Made by a program: the position numbers and the translations under genes
Shown here: positions 8,186 through 15,755 of the stretch, in pieces
How positions within the stretch are numbered: the first letter of the stretch is position 1
Layout of the letters: every line of letters begins with the position of its first letter
The notes under the pieces: model-generated
Databases searched by the model: none
Told to the model about the DNA's origin: nothing
What the model saw: only the letters and a program-made list of their open reading frames with translations
From: an uncultured Taibaiella sp.
Lineage (GTDB): Bacteria > Bacteroidota > Bacteroidia > Chitinophagales > Chitinophagaceae
NCBI GenBank assembly: GCA_937870855.1
Contig: CALMWT010000202.1
Coordinates: 1-37,738, forward strand
Length of the DNA: 37,738 nt
Direction of reading: 5' to 3'

Positions 8186-8791
8186 TTATTTAGAATACAA
8201 CTCAACAATCAATTGCTCTTTAATATTCTCAGGTACACTCTCACGCTCGGCGTGTGCAATGTAAGTACCCTTCATGTCTTTTTCATTCCAGTCAACCCAG
8301 TTAATTTTCGGATTCTTTCCACGAATAAAGCTAACAACTGTAGTATTTACTTTACTCTTCGGTTTTAGTTCAATAATGTCGCCAGGCTTCAGTTGATAAG
8401 AAGGAATGTTTACAATCTCACCATTTACCATTACGTGCTTGTGAGAAACAAGCTGACGCGCTGCGGGACGTGTAGGTGCAATACCCATACGGTAAACGGT
8501 GTTGTCGAGACGAGCTTCAAGAAGCTTGATCAGGTTTTCGCCGGTGGCGCCTTTAAGACGAGAAGCTTCAACGTAAGTGTTACGGAATTGCTTTTCGAGT
8601 ACTCCGTAAGTGTACTTTGCTTTCTGCTTTTCCTTAAGCTGAAGACCAAATTCCGATTGTGATTTGCGTTTTTTTGAATTGCCGTGCATTCCCGGAGGAT
8701 TGCTGTTCTTTCCAAGATTCTTTCCTGAACCCAGGATTGGTTCGCCGAAAATACGGCAGATTCTGTTTTTTGGACCTGTGTAACGTGCCAT
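8186..8791 (-). CDS. rpsD: 30S ribosomal protein S4
   Basis: The 201-residue protein matches S4: MARYTGPKNRICRIFGEPI at the N terminus and the S4 RNA-binding domain at about 92-155 (LLEARLDNTVYRMGIAPTRPAARQ, then HVMVNGEIVNIPSY). It is a primary 16S rRNA-binding assembly protein. It is the last gene of infA-rpmJ-rpsM-rpsK-rpsD. rpoA and rplQ, which normally follow, are missing, and a terminator comes directly after. The 167-bp spacer from rpsK is long for such an operon and contains an inverted repeat reaching to 9 nt before the start codon. Confidence 0.97.
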   Translation of the reverse strand: MARYTGPKNRICRIFGEPILGSGKNLGKNSNPPGMHGNSKKRKSQSEFGLQLKEKQKAKYTYGVLEKQFRNTYVEASRLKGATGENLIKLLEARLDNTVYRMGIAPTRPAARQLVSHKHVMVNGEIVNIPSYQLKPGDIIELKPKSKVNTTVVSFIRGKNPKINWVDWNEKDMKGTYIAHAERESVPENIKEQLIVELYSK

Positions 8792-8799
8792 GATTAAAA

Positions 8800-8851
8800 T
8801 TTTGCGATTTTATTTTAGAATGAGCCTTTCCGTTTCATCAAAATCGCAAAA
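8800..8851 (-). promoter_or_regulatory. Inverted repeat upstream of rpsD, possible translational control hairpin
   Basis: The arms TTTTGCGATTTT (8800-8811) and AAAATCGCAAAA (8840-8851) are perfectly complementary over 12 bp with a 28-nt loop. In the mRNA the 3' arm ends 9 nt before the rpsD ATG, so folding would cover the ribosome entry region. A second short pairing (TTTCCG in the loop with CGGAAA just beyond the right arm) could compete with it. S4 is a known autoregulator in other bacteria; the link here is inference. Confidence 0.45.
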
Positions 8852-8958
8852 CCGGAAATGAAAAGACTGATTTTTAAATTTTAAGTGTTAAGTTTTAAAT
8901 TATGAAAGGCTTTCTTCGTAAACAAAATTCAACCTTCAAAACTCAGAACGCAACATTA

Positions 8959-9366
8959 CTATACGCGACGTTTCTTAGGAGGACGGCAACCATTGTGTGG
9001 TAACGGCGTAACATCTTTAATCGAAGTTACTTCAAGTCCAACTTGCGAAAGAGCACGAATAGCGCCTTCACGACCAGAACCAGGTCCTTTTACGAATACG
9101 TCCACTTTTTTCAATCCTGCATCAATAGCTACTTTTCCGCAATCTTGTGCTGCTTGCTGTGCTGCGTAAGGAGTGTTCTTCTTAGAACCGCGAAAACCCA
9201 TTTTACCAGCAGAAGACCAAGAGATCACTTGTCCTTGTTTGTTGGTAAGAGAGATGATGATGTTGTTAAACGCTGCATTGATGTGCGCATCTCCGTGCGG
9301 ATCAACTTTTACAATACGCTTTTTAGCAACTGTTTTGCCGCCTTTACCGGCTTTTGCTTTTGCCAT
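8959..9366 (-). CDS. rpsK: 30S ribosomal protein S11
   Basis: The 135-residue protein matches S11: [55 protein letters not shown] and the basic C terminus [11 protein letters not shown]. It forms part of the 30S platform and contacts the Shine-Dalgarno helix region. It lies between rpsM and rpsD on the same strand, separated by unusually long AT-rich spacers (179 and 167 bp). Confidence 0.97.
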   Translation of the reverse strand: MAKAKAGKGGKTVAKKRIVKVDPHGDAHINAAFNNIIISLTNKQGQVISWSSAGKMGFRGSKKNTPYAAQQAAQDCGKVAIDAGLKKVDVFVKGPGSGREGAIRALSQVGLEVTSIKDVTPLPHNGCRPPKKRRV

Positions 9367-9514
9367 TTCGTTTTTTAAATAAGGTAGTCTTTAAAAAATA
9401 GTAGCAATATTCAGGTATCAAGTATCAGAACTCTCTACTTATTATTTGCTATCGAATTACTCCTCCTTGCAACACCCAGGCAGATCCGGCAGTAATTCTT
9501 AAAAAGTTTGAGCT

Positions 9515-9539
9515 TTTCCAAAGTTCTAAACTTTGGAAA
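9515..9539. repeat. Perfect hairpin between rpsM and rpsK
   Basis: The arms TTTCCAAAGTT (9515-9525) and AACTTTGGAAA (9529-9539) form an 11-bp perfect stem with a 3-nt loop, 6 bp past the rpsM stop. There is no T-run directly after it on either strand, so it is not a standard terminator. It could be an mRNA-stability or processing hairpin, or one copy of a dispersed intergenic palindrome. Confidence 0.6.
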
Positions 9540-9545
9540 GTTTCA

Positions 9546-9926
9546 CTACTTCTTAGGTGCTTTTTTCTTACCTGCAACTGTCTTCCGCTTACCTTTACGA
9601 GTACGGCTGTTAGTACGGGTACGCTGACCACGCAAAGGAAGACCTTTACGGTGACGCAAACCACGGTAACAAGCAATATCCATTAGGCGCTTAATGTTCA
9701 TTTGCACTTCAGAACGGAGCTGACCTTCAACTTTAAACTCGCCTGTGATAATATTACGGATTGCAGTCAGTTCATCGTCATTCCATTCTGCCGCTTTTTT
9801 ATCGTATTCGATACTTGCTTTATCAAGAATGTACTGAGCCGTGCTGCGACCAATACCATAGATGTAGGTAAGGGCAACCTCACCACGTTTGTTTTTCGGA
9901 AGATCAATACCAGCTATACGAGCCAT
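9546..9926 (-). CDS. rpsM: 30S ribosomal protein S13
   Basis: The 126-residue protein matches S13: [34 protein letters not shown], and the signature [21 protein letters not shown] near 93-113, with a basic tail. It sits in the 30S head and contacts the 50S subunit. It is downstream of rpmJ. Confidence 0.97.
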   Translation of the reverse strand: MARIAGIDLPKNKRGEVALTYIYGIGRSTAQYILDKASIEYDKKAAEWNDDELTAIRNIITGEFKVEGQLRSEVQMNIKRLMDIACYRGLRHRKGLPLRGQRTRTNSRTRKGKRKTVAGKKKAPKK

Positions 9927-10012
9927 ATTGTTAATTATGAGTTTTTAATTTTAAATTTTGAATGACATGCGGGGGATAATTCCAACCTCTACCCTCATCA
10001 TTCAAGACTGTC

Positions 10013-10129
10013 TTAGCCCTGACGCTGTTTAAAACGAGGGTTTTTCTTGTTAATAACATAAAGCTTTCCTTTACGACGCACGATCTTACAATCTGCACTG
10101 CGCTTTTTGATAGCTGCTCTAACCTTCAT
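10013..10129 (-). CDS. rpmJ: 50S ribosomal protein L36
   Basis: A 38-codon gene, start ATG at 10129 and stop at 10013. The translation begins [20 protein letters not shown] and ends [10 protein letters not shown]. It keeps C14, but the other zinc-ligand positions are not obvious, so it looks like the zinc-free form of L36. It lies 27 bp after infA and 86 bp before rpsM, the usual order. Confidence 0.95.
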   Translation of the reverse strand: MKVRAAIKKRSADCKIVRRKGKLYVINKKNPRFKQRQG

Positions 10130-10156
10130 GACTGTTTGGTTACTATTGTTAGTTAA

Positions 10157-10375
10157 TTATTTGTACCTGTAAATTATACGACCACGACTTAAATCATACG
10201 GACTCATCTCTACTCCTACTTTATCGCCGGGCAAGATGCGAATGTAATTCATGCGCATTTTTCCAGAGATAGTCGCTAATATTTCGTGACCATTTTCAAG
10301 ACGAACCCGAAACATAGCATTTGATAAAGCTTCGACGATTACACCATCTTGTTTGATTAAAGACTGTTTAGCCAT
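10157..10375 (-). CDS. infA: Translation initiation factor IF-1
   Basis: The 72-residue protein from the ATG at 10375 ([20 protein letters not shown]) is a textbook IF-1 with an S1/OB fold: [20 protein letters not shown], then [18 protein letters not shown] and [10 protein letters not shown] longer in-frame start at 10423 would add 16 residues not found in the family and would overlap the promoter. It blocks the A site during 30S initiation. It is the first gene of this block; secY and map are not upstream. Confidence 0.97.
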   Translation of the reverse strand: MAKQSLIKQDGVIVEALSNAMFRVRLENGHEILATISGKMRMNYIRILPGDKVGVEMSPYDLSRGRIIYRYK

Positions 10376-10390
10376 ATTTAAAAAGGACTG

Positions 10391-10423
10391 CGAAGGTAAA
10401 CAAATCTTTTTTATTCCAACCAA
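10391..10423 (-). promoter_or_regulatory. Promoter of the infA-rpmJ-rpsM-rpsK-rpsD operon
   Basis: On the minus strand TTGG (10416-10419, with a second TTGG at 10420-10423) is followed after 17 nt by TACCTTCG (10391-10398), one mismatch from TAnnTTTG. It is 15 nt upstream of the infA start. Confidence 0.5.
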
Positions 10424-10464
10424 GAAAAAGAAGAAATTTAACCGATGGCTTAAATGAACTGCAT

Positions 10465-10486
10465 AAAAAAACCATCCGAAGATGGT
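10465..10486 (-). terminator. Rho-independent terminator with TTCG loop
   Basis: On the minus strand ACCATC, loop TTCG, GATGGT, then a run of T (complement of 10465-10470). It lies just past the stop of the lipoprotein gene at 10493 and separates it from the infA promoter. Confidence 0.8.
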
Positions 10487-10492
10487 GTGAAC

Positions 10493-11011
10493 TTATTGAT
10501 TCTTTATTTCAAGATCGTAATGCCCTTTGGTGTAAACCGTTCCAGTATCTACATCAGACACTACATAATAAATGCGGTAACACCCTGTCTGCAATTGTGG
10601 ACTTTGTGCCCTTAAATGATAAAGGTTTACCTGATAATCTATAGAAGTGTCAGGAGCATTTACTACCCAGGAATAATATTGTTCCGGTTGATTTGGAAAC
10701 GGAAGAAATGCAAATATCTTGGCTGGCTTATTTACACGATAAGTAATGAACGGATTGTAGTCCACACTTCTATTGTATAATATCCTACTGTTAATATGCT
10801 GATATCGCACTACCCATTTAAATTCAGTATCGGGAATAACTTTGAAATACCTCAAAAACTCTACCGATTCGGGCTGGGTAAACTTTTCAAACATCCCCTC
10901 ATCTGTAGTGTCTGCGCAGGTAGGATCGCGGAAAACAGGATTTGTTACCTCCTCTTTAGCACATGCAAAAAACAAAACCGGTAATAATGCCGCAATGAGT
11001 ACTTTCTTCAT
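10493..11011 (-). CDS. Hypothetical lipoprotein
   Basis: From the ATG at 11011 the protein has a lipoprotein signal (MKKVLIAALLPVLFFAC; lipobox-like FFAC) and 172 residues in total. The mature part is Tyr/Pro/Asp-rich with no family I recognise (for example FKWVVRYQHINSRILYNRS and GCYRIYYVVSDVDTGTVY) and looks like an extracytoplasmic beta-sandwich. The start at 11035 would put eight extra residues before the signal. It has its own likely promoter (11037-11068) and terminator (10465-10486), so it is a single-gene unit. Confidence 0.75.
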   Translation of the reverse strand: MKKVLIAALLPVLFFACAKEEVTNPVFRDPTCADTTDEGMFEKFTQPESVEFLRYFKVIPDTEFKWVVRYQHINSRILYNRSVDYNPFITYRVNKPAKIFAFLPFPNQPEQYYSWVVNAPDTSIDYQVNLYHLRAQSPQLQTGCYRIYYVVSDVDTGTVYTKGHYDLEIKNQ

Positions 11012-11036
11012 AAGTTCTATCGAAAAAATTGACATC

Positions 11037-11068
11037 GAAAGGTATAAAAATTCGTGGAAATTCTACAA
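11037..11068 (-). promoter_or_regulatory. Possible promoter of the lipoprotein gene
   Basis: On the minus strand TTG (11066-11068), 21 nt, then TACCTTTC (11037-11044), one mismatch from TAnnTTTG, 25 nt before the ATG at 11011. Confidence 0.4.
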
Positions 11069-11108
11069 GAAAGCGCTCAGAAATAAAAAAAATGAAATTC
11101 CCCTCTCA

Positions 11109-11765
11109 TCAATATTCACTGTAACTCACTTTTTTACCCGTAGGAGGAAGCACTCTTTTCCGTTGGTTGTGGGGCATTGCTGCTTCATGCTTTTTGTGAT
11201 AAATACTATCGGCGGCGGCAGAAACTTCGTAATCTTTTTTAAATATCAGTTCATCTACCTGATATTCTTCTTCCTTAATAAGCCTACCATTTCCGGGGTC
11301 AAAGTATTTCCAGCTTCCGTGTCTTAGCGATCCCTGATCGGTGGCTATTACTTTATACTCTTCCTCTTGGGTAATAGGATGGGTAATTACAATTGTATCA
11401 TACGCATTCTTAGGATTCAAACCCCTGTAATGCCCAATACAATAAAGCCTGCCCCTATCATAGTACTTTACCTCACCATCAAGCACATTATTGCGAAAAC
11501 TTTCAATGGCCACAAGTTCGCCCGCATGGTCTATTTTATACCAAATACCCAACTTGTAGCCATGCTGATAATTACCAAATTCATTTATACCCGGCTCTCC
11601 CATACCCGGCTCTTTAGTAGTGAGCCATATACCATGCTTCTTTCCTCTCCCATCCAATTTATTTAAAGAGCTGTGCTCCGGTGGCACAGGTGCATCGTGC
11701 CGTTGGGCCGTTGCAGCTCCAACAAAAAGAAAACCGAAGAGTAAGTAGCAAATAAGTTTTTTCAT
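11109..11765 (-). CDS. Secreted MORN-like repeat protein
   Basis: The 218-residue protein has a signal peptide (MKKLICYLLFGFLFVGAATAQ). MORN/YwqK-type repeats follow, with short G-x-W/Y elements: GRGKKHGIWLT, GNYQHGYKLGIWYK, LDGEVKYYDRGRLYCIGHY and GSLRHGSWKYFDPGNGRLIKEE. Such proteins are common in Bacteroidota as envelope or periplasmic proteins without a firm role. It begins 8 bp after the erpA-like gene on the same strand, so it is probably co-transcribed from the promoter at 12135-12166. Confidence 0.75.
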   Translation of the reverse strand: MKKLICYLLFGFLFVGAATAQRHDAPVPPEHSSLNKLDGRGKKHGIWLTTKEPGMGEPGINEFGNYQHGYKLGIWYKIDHAGELVAIESFRNNVLDGEVKYYDRGRLYCIGHYRGLNPKNAYDTIVITHPITQEEEYKVIATDQGSLRHGSWKYFDPGNGRLIKEEEYQVDELIFKKDYEVSAAADSIYHKKHEAAMPHNQRKRVLPPTGKKVSYSEY

Positions 11766-11773
11766 GAGAAAAT

Positions 11774-12118
11774 TTATACTGCAAAACTGCTACCGCACCC
11801 GCAAGTGGTGCTGGCGTTGGGGTTGGTAAAGGTAAAACCACGTGCATTTAGCCCCGAGTCAAAGTTTACTACTATGCCGAAAAGATAAATACTGTGCGCC
11901 GTTTTTACAATAACGGGTATGCCCTCCATATCATACACCTGATCGTCGTCTTCCTTCTTATCGAACCCCAATACATAACTTAGCCCAGAGCAGCCACCAC
12001 CTTTTACACCAATGCGCAGGTACTCGCCCTGGTCGGGCGCGGGTTCATTCATCAATCTTTTAATTTCTTTTACTGCACTTTCCGTTAGCCGAACGGGAGT
12101 CTCTAATAACGTTTCCAT
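11774..12118 (-). CDS. A-type iron-sulfur carrier protein (IscA/ErpA family)
   Basis: The 114-residue protein from the ATG at 12118 (METLLETPVRLTESAVKEI) has the three conserved cysteines of A-type carriers: C43 in KGGGCSGLSY and C106/C108 in TTCGCGSSF. The body, with LRIGVKGGGCSG and GLNARGFTFTNPNA, is typical of the HesB/IscA family. It receives Fe-S clusters from the scaffold and passes them to apo-targets. One codon upstream is a TTG, but the ATG is preferred. No isc or suf genes are adjacent. Confidence 0.92.
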   Translation of the reverse strand: METLLETPVRLTESAVKEIKRLMNEPAPDQGEYLRIGVKGGGCSGLSYVLGFDKKEDDDQVYDMEGIPVIVKTAHSIYLFGIVVNFDSGLNARGFTFTNPNASTTCGCGSSFAV

Positions 12119-12134
12119 CAATGCCTGTTTTTTA

Positions 12135-12166
12135 CAAATTTACCGTTTGGGAGTTTCTGTTGCCAA
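12135..12166 (-). promoter_or_regulatory. Promoter of the Fe-S carrier gene
   Basis: On the minus strand TTGG (12163-12166), 20 nt, then TAAATTTG (12135-12142), an exact match to TAnnTTTG. It lies 16 nt before the ATG. Confidence 0.6.
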
Positions 12167-12236
12167 GGTACAAAAGTTAAATTGCGTTGCTACCGCTATA
12201 AGATAATGATTGAAGTAGGCAGGTTAGCAATAAATG

Positions 12237-12361
12237 ACGATGAAAGAAAGCGTTTTTACGATGAGAAAAGCGTTTATACGATTAGAAAATGCGTTTCTGC
12301 GATGAAAAAAATCTTTTTTACGATGAAGAAAAGCGTTTTTACGATGAAAAACAAAAAGCTT
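12237..12361. repeat. Degenerate tandem repeat, six units of about 21 bp
   Basis: Units start at 12237, 12258, 12278, 12299, 12320 and 12341, each near ACGATGAARAAAAGCGTTTTT; the second is 20 bp, the others 21. They fill most of the gap between the lepA stop and the promoter of the Fe-S carrier gene. The 21-bp period lets open frames run through on the plus strand, giving heptads such as TMKKSVF. The 20-bp unit breaks the frame, so I consider it non-coding. Confidence 0.8.
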
Positions 12362-12369
12362 GCTACGGC

Positions 12370-14166
12370 TTAGTCATCCAGTTTCAACACCGCCAAAAAG
12401 GCTTCCTGTGGCACTTCTACACTTCCTATCTGGCGCATACGTTTCTTACCTTCTTTCTGCTTTTCAAGCAGTTTTCGTTTGCGGCTTATATCACCACCAT
12501 AGCATTTTGCGGTTACGTCTTTTCGCATCGCAGAGATGTTTTCCCTTGCTATAATCTTTGCGCCCACTGCCGCCTGTATGGCTATAAGAAATTGCTGGCG
12601 GGGTAAAAGGTCTTTGAGTTTAGAACATAGTTTTCTTCCAAAATCTTGCGCGCGGCTGCGGTGAATCAGTGCGCTCAGAGCATCTACTTTTTCAGCGTTC
12701 AGCAGTATGTCCATCTTCACAATTTCGCTATCGCGGTAGTCGAGCGGATGATAGTCGAACGATGCGTAGCCGCGAGTACAACTTTTTAGCTTGTCGTAAA
12801 AATCAAAAACTATTTCAGCAAGGGGCATTTCAAAAATTAGCTCTACCCGCGTAGGCGTTAAGTAATGCTGGTTGATAAGAATGCCGCGCTTGCCAAGGCA
12901 AAGGCTCATAATATTTCCGATATAGTCGGGCAGGGTAATTATTTGCGCTCGGATAAAGGGCTCTTCAATGCGCTCTGTGCGGCTTGGGTCTGGCAGTTCG
13001 CTTGGGTTGTTGACTATTACCGCGTGGTCTTTATTGCTGGTGAGGTATGCTTTAAAACTTACGTTGGGAACGGTAGTGATTACGGTTTGGTTAAACTCGC
13101 GCTCCAACCTTTCCTGAATGATTTCCATGTGCAGCATTCCCAAAAATCCGCAACGGAAACCGAAGCCCAGCGCCTGCGAAGTTTCGGGCTCGAAGGTGAG
13201 TGAGGCATCGTTGAGCTGCAACTTTTCCATACACTCGCGCAGTTCTTCAAAATCATCGGTTACTACAGGAAAAATTCCTGCAAAAACCATTGGCTTTACA
13301 TCTTCAAATCCTTTTACTGCTTCCTTTATCGGGTTGCTTACCAAAGTAATGGTGTCGCCTACTTTTACTTCCTTCGCATCTTTGATACCGGTAATAATAT
13401 AACCCACATCTCCGGTTCTTACTTCCTGTTTCGGCACCAGCCCCATCTTCAATATTCCCACCTCGTCGGCAGTGTAGTAATTATCGGTGTGGAAAAATTT
13501 TACACGATCGTTCTTTCTCAAAACCCCATTGAAAACGCGGTAGTATGCAATAATGCCCCGAAAAGAATTGAAAACAGAATCGAAGATTAAAGCCTGCAAC
13601 GGTGCCTCAGGGTCGCCCTTTGGTGGTGGAATGCGCTCAATGACTGCCGACATTATCTCTTCAATGCCAATACCTGATTTTCCAGATGCAAGTACAATAT
13701 CTTTAGGGTCGCAACCTATCAAATCCACAATCTGATCAGTTACTTCGGGTATCATTGCCCCCTCCATATCTATCTTATTGATGACGGGAATAATCTCAAG
13801 ATCGTTATCAAGAGCAAGATAAAGGTTGGAAATAGTCTGCGCCTGTATGCCCTGCGAAGCATCTACCAAAAGTAAGGCTCCTTCACACGCTGCAAGTGCG
13901 CGCGAAACTTCGTAAGAAAAATCTACGTGCCCAGGTGTGTCTATAAGATTTAGGGTGTATTTCTGACCATTGTGCTCATAATCCATCTGGATGGCGTGGC
14001 TCTTAATGGTAATTCCCTTTTCGCGTTCCAAATCCATATCATCAAGAAATTGCGCTTGCATATCCCGGTCTGAAATAGTTTTTGTAAACTCTAAAAGCCG
14101 GTCTGCAAGGGTGCTTTTCCCATGGTCAATGTGGGCTATAATGCAAAAATTTCTGATGTGCTGCAT
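12370..14166 (-). CDS. lepA: Elongation factor 4 (LepA, ribosomal back-translocase GTPase)
   Basis: The 598-residue protein has the full LepA order. The G domain has [10 protein letters not shown] (G1), DTPGHVDFS (G3) and NKIDM (G4). An EF-Tu domain II follows, then the III/V-like domains, and a LepA-specific C-terminal domain with [33 protein letters not shown] and [21 protein letters not shown]. Length is exactly as expected for the family. It acts on stalled or mistranslocated ribosomes and in 30S biogenesis. It appears to be a single-gene unit with a near-perfect promoter. Confidence 0.98.
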   Translation of the reverse strand: MQHIRNFCIIAHIDHGKSTLADRLLEFTKTISDRDMQAQFLDDMDLEREKGITIKSHAIQMDYEHNGQKYTLNLIDTPGHVDFSYEVSRALAACEGALLLVDASQGIQAQTISNLYLALDNDLEIIPVINKIDMEGAMIPEVTDQIVDLIGCDPKDIVLASGKSGIGIEEIMSAVIERIPPPKGDPEAPLQALIFDSVFNSFRGIIAYYRVFNGVLRKNDRVKFFHTDNYYTADEVGILKMGLVPKQEVRTGDVGYIITGIKDAKEVKVGDTITLVSNPIKEAVKGFEDVKPMVFAGIFPVVTDDFEELRECMEKLQLNDASLTFEPETSQALGFGFRCGFLGMLHMEIIQERLEREFNQTVITTVPNVSFKAYLTSNKDHAVIVNNPSELPDPSRTERIEEPFIRAQIITLPDYIGNIMSLCLGKRGILINQHYLTPTRVELIFEMPLAEIVFDFYDKLKSCTRGYASFDYHPLDYRDSEIVKMDILLNAEKVDALSALIHRSRAQDFGRKLCSKLKDLLPRQQFLIAIQAAVGAKIIARENISAMRKDVTAKCYGGDISRKRKLLEKQKEGKKRMRQIGSVEVPQEAFLAVLKLDD

Positions 14167-14183
14167 ATCTAAAAAAAGAGCGG

Positions 14184-14213
14184 CAAATGTAAGTAATAGT
14201 TAGCAGCGGACAA
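14184..14213 (-). promoter_or_regulatory. Promoter of lepA
   Basis: On the minus strand TTG (14211-14213), exactly 19 nt, then TACATTTG (14184-14191), a full match to the Bacteroidota -33/-7 consensus, 17 nt before the lepA start. Confidence 0.7.
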
Positions 14214-14297
14214 CTTGCAGCAACGAAACAGACAAGATGAGTCTTTTGGGCTCTTAGAAAGGTTTGTTGTAGAAAATGGAAGTCAAGTTGGAATGGA

Positions 14298-14723
14298 TCA
14301 ATCCGCCTTTGTCCATGTGGTAGTTCGCCCAAGCATAGAAATGCCTACATACCCGCGCACATCAAGGTTATTGCCTTTGCGTTTGATCTTACAGCTATAA
14401 GTTTTCCCGTTTTTGGGATCGTAAATAGTTCCGTCTTCGTAAACTTCTCCATCTTTTTGAAAACCTTTCAATATCAGCAAACCAATGATTGGTTGCGTGC
14501 GTTTGCCGGCATCGGGATTGTTTTCATCTACTTTAGGTTTTCCATCTCGTTCAGGTTCTTTCAACCACACAATCTTGCCATAAAACTTGGTGTCTTTGGC
14601 TTTGTAAATTTGAATTTTTGCAGTTCTCTCCTGATTAAACCAAAACCCTTCAATGCCGTCTTGCGCAAAGGAAATATTAAAGAGAAAGCTAAGAACGGCA
14701 ATGAAAAAAACTTTGAGTGGCAT
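14298..14723 (-). CDS. DUF2147 family secreted protein
   Basis: The 141-residue protein has a signal peptide (MPLKVFFIAVLSFLFNISFAQ) and the DUF2147 pattern: GIEGFWFNQERTAKIQIYK, FYGKIVWLKEP, PIIGLLILKGFQ, then YEDGTIYDPKNGKTYSCKI and LDVRGYVGISMLGRTTTW. The fold is a small lipocalin-like beta-barrel in the periplasm; its ligand is unknown. It begins 24 bp after the DUF2807 gene on the same strand. Confidence 0.88.
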   Translation of the reverse strand: MPLKVFFIAVLSFLFNISFAQDGIEGFWFNQERTAKIQIYKAKDTKFYGKIVWLKEPERDGKPKVDENNPDAGKRTQPIIGLLILKGFQKDGEVYEDGTIYDPKNGKTYSCKIKRKGNNLDVRGYVGISMLGRTTTWTKAD

Positions 14724-14747
14724 AAGATTTCATTTTGGAGATGAATG

Positions 14748-15473
14748 CTAATTAGCAGCTATTATAGAGCCTATGCCGCTTGTCTCAGATTTTACAGACG
14801 CATTTCCTTTGTACTGTATGGTTCCCGCGCCACTCACTTTTGCTTCAAGCGTTTGCGACGCGTACACATCTATATCGCCTGCACCGCTCACTTTTGCCTT
14901 TACATTGTTGGCTTGAATACCAAAACTATTGATATTGCCCGCTCCCGAAACTTTATACTCTGCTGTGCTTACATTGCCTGCCAATAATATCACATTACCT
15001 GCTCCGGAAATTTTAGCGTTGAGATTAGTTACGTTTATTTTTTCGACCGTCACATCTCCCGCACCACTTATCACAAGGTTAAATTCACTTCCGGTAATAG
15101 CTCCATCCACCTTTGCATCTGCCGCACCATGAATACTTAATTCGCTTAATGAACCCACTGTGATCTCAGCTAAAATATCTTTGTCGGTGTCGAAATCTAT
15201 GGAATGTTTGCCTTCTATTACAAGCGTATTCTGTTCCACTTTTGTTCTTATTTCCTCAATAATATTTTTATATCCGGTAAACTGAACAGAGGACTGTATC
15301 CCAGGTCTTACATGGATTTTTGCTGTTAGTGGTGCCTCAATACTGATTGCTGAAAAATTTTCGGAAATGGTTCTGTCCATAGTTGTACTCTCTCCCTTGC
15401 CTGTGATGGTGCGCCTTCCACAGCTTGAAGCGATAAGAAAAGTCAAAAGACATAGCACGAGTACGTTTCTCAT
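14748..15473 (-). CDS. DUF2807 (GIN-domain) lipoprotein
   Basis: From the ATG at 15473 the protein starts with a lipoprotein signal (MRNVLVLCLLTFLIASSC). The rest is a DUF2807 beta-helix-like domain with repeated short turns of the type SGAGD or SGAGN: VISGAGDVTV, KISGAGNVIL, KVSGAGNINS, KVSGAGDIDV, KVSGAGTIQY, and a final SGIGS. Such head domains sit on the cell surface or in the periplasm in Bacteroidota; the role is not established. An alternative ATG at 15491 adds six residues. It is downstream of the small CxxC membrane protein. Confidence 0.85.
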   Translation of the reverse strand: MRNVLVLCLLTFLIASSCGRRTITGKGESTTMDRTISENFSAISIEAPLTAKIHVRPGIQSSVQFTGYKNIIEEIRTKVEQNTLVIEGKHSIDFDTDKDILAEITVGSLSELSIHGAADAKVDGAITGSEFNLVISGAGDVTVEKINVTNLNAKISGAGNVILLAGNVSTAEYKVSGAGNINSFGIQANNVKAKVSGAGDIDVYASQTLEAKVSGAGTIQYKGNASVKSETSGIGSIIAAN

Positions 15474-15512
15474 AAAATTTGTTTTAACCATTTACCCAAA
15501 AGGTCTCAAACG

Positions 15513-15734
15513 CTACTGCTTCACAGGTCTATTGCCACGCCACCAGATAAAGCCCAGCGTACCAAGTATAGCAAGGGGAAAAGCAGCAAGATAAATTATC
15601 CCACCATTCATGCCCTTTGCAGCTTTGCTGTCAAGCCCTGCTGCTGTTTTTGTACACACCGAACAGCCTTGTGCGTTACCAATGGAAGGAGTGAGCATCA
15701 TACACAACAAAGCAATCAAAAATCCTTTTCTCAT
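15513..15734 (-). CDS. Small exported CxxC membrane protein (73 aa)
   Basis: The short protein has a signal peptide (MRKGFLIALLCMMLTPSIGNAQ) immediately followed by GCSVC (C24, C27), then a membrane segment at about 46-64 (IIYLAAFPLAILGTLGFIWW) and a short positive tail. It would place a vicinal cysteine pair on the outer face of the inner membrane. It follows DUF420 by 21 bp and SCO in the same operon, so a part in copper or thiol handling for cytochrome oxidase assembly is a reasonable guess. No family name is known to me. Confidence 0.75.
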   Translation of the reverse strand: MRKGFLIALLCMMLTPSIGNAQGCSVCTKTAAGLDSKAAKGMNGGIIYLAAFPLAILGTLGFIWWRGNRPVKQ

Positions 15735-15755
15735 GACGTGATAAAGTTAGGAGTT

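Noticed and set aside
12182..12606. Plus-strand open frames over the 21-bp repeats and the 3' end of lepA
   Set aside because: Their length comes from the 21-bp period and the antisense of lepA; the frame is broken by the 20-bp unit.
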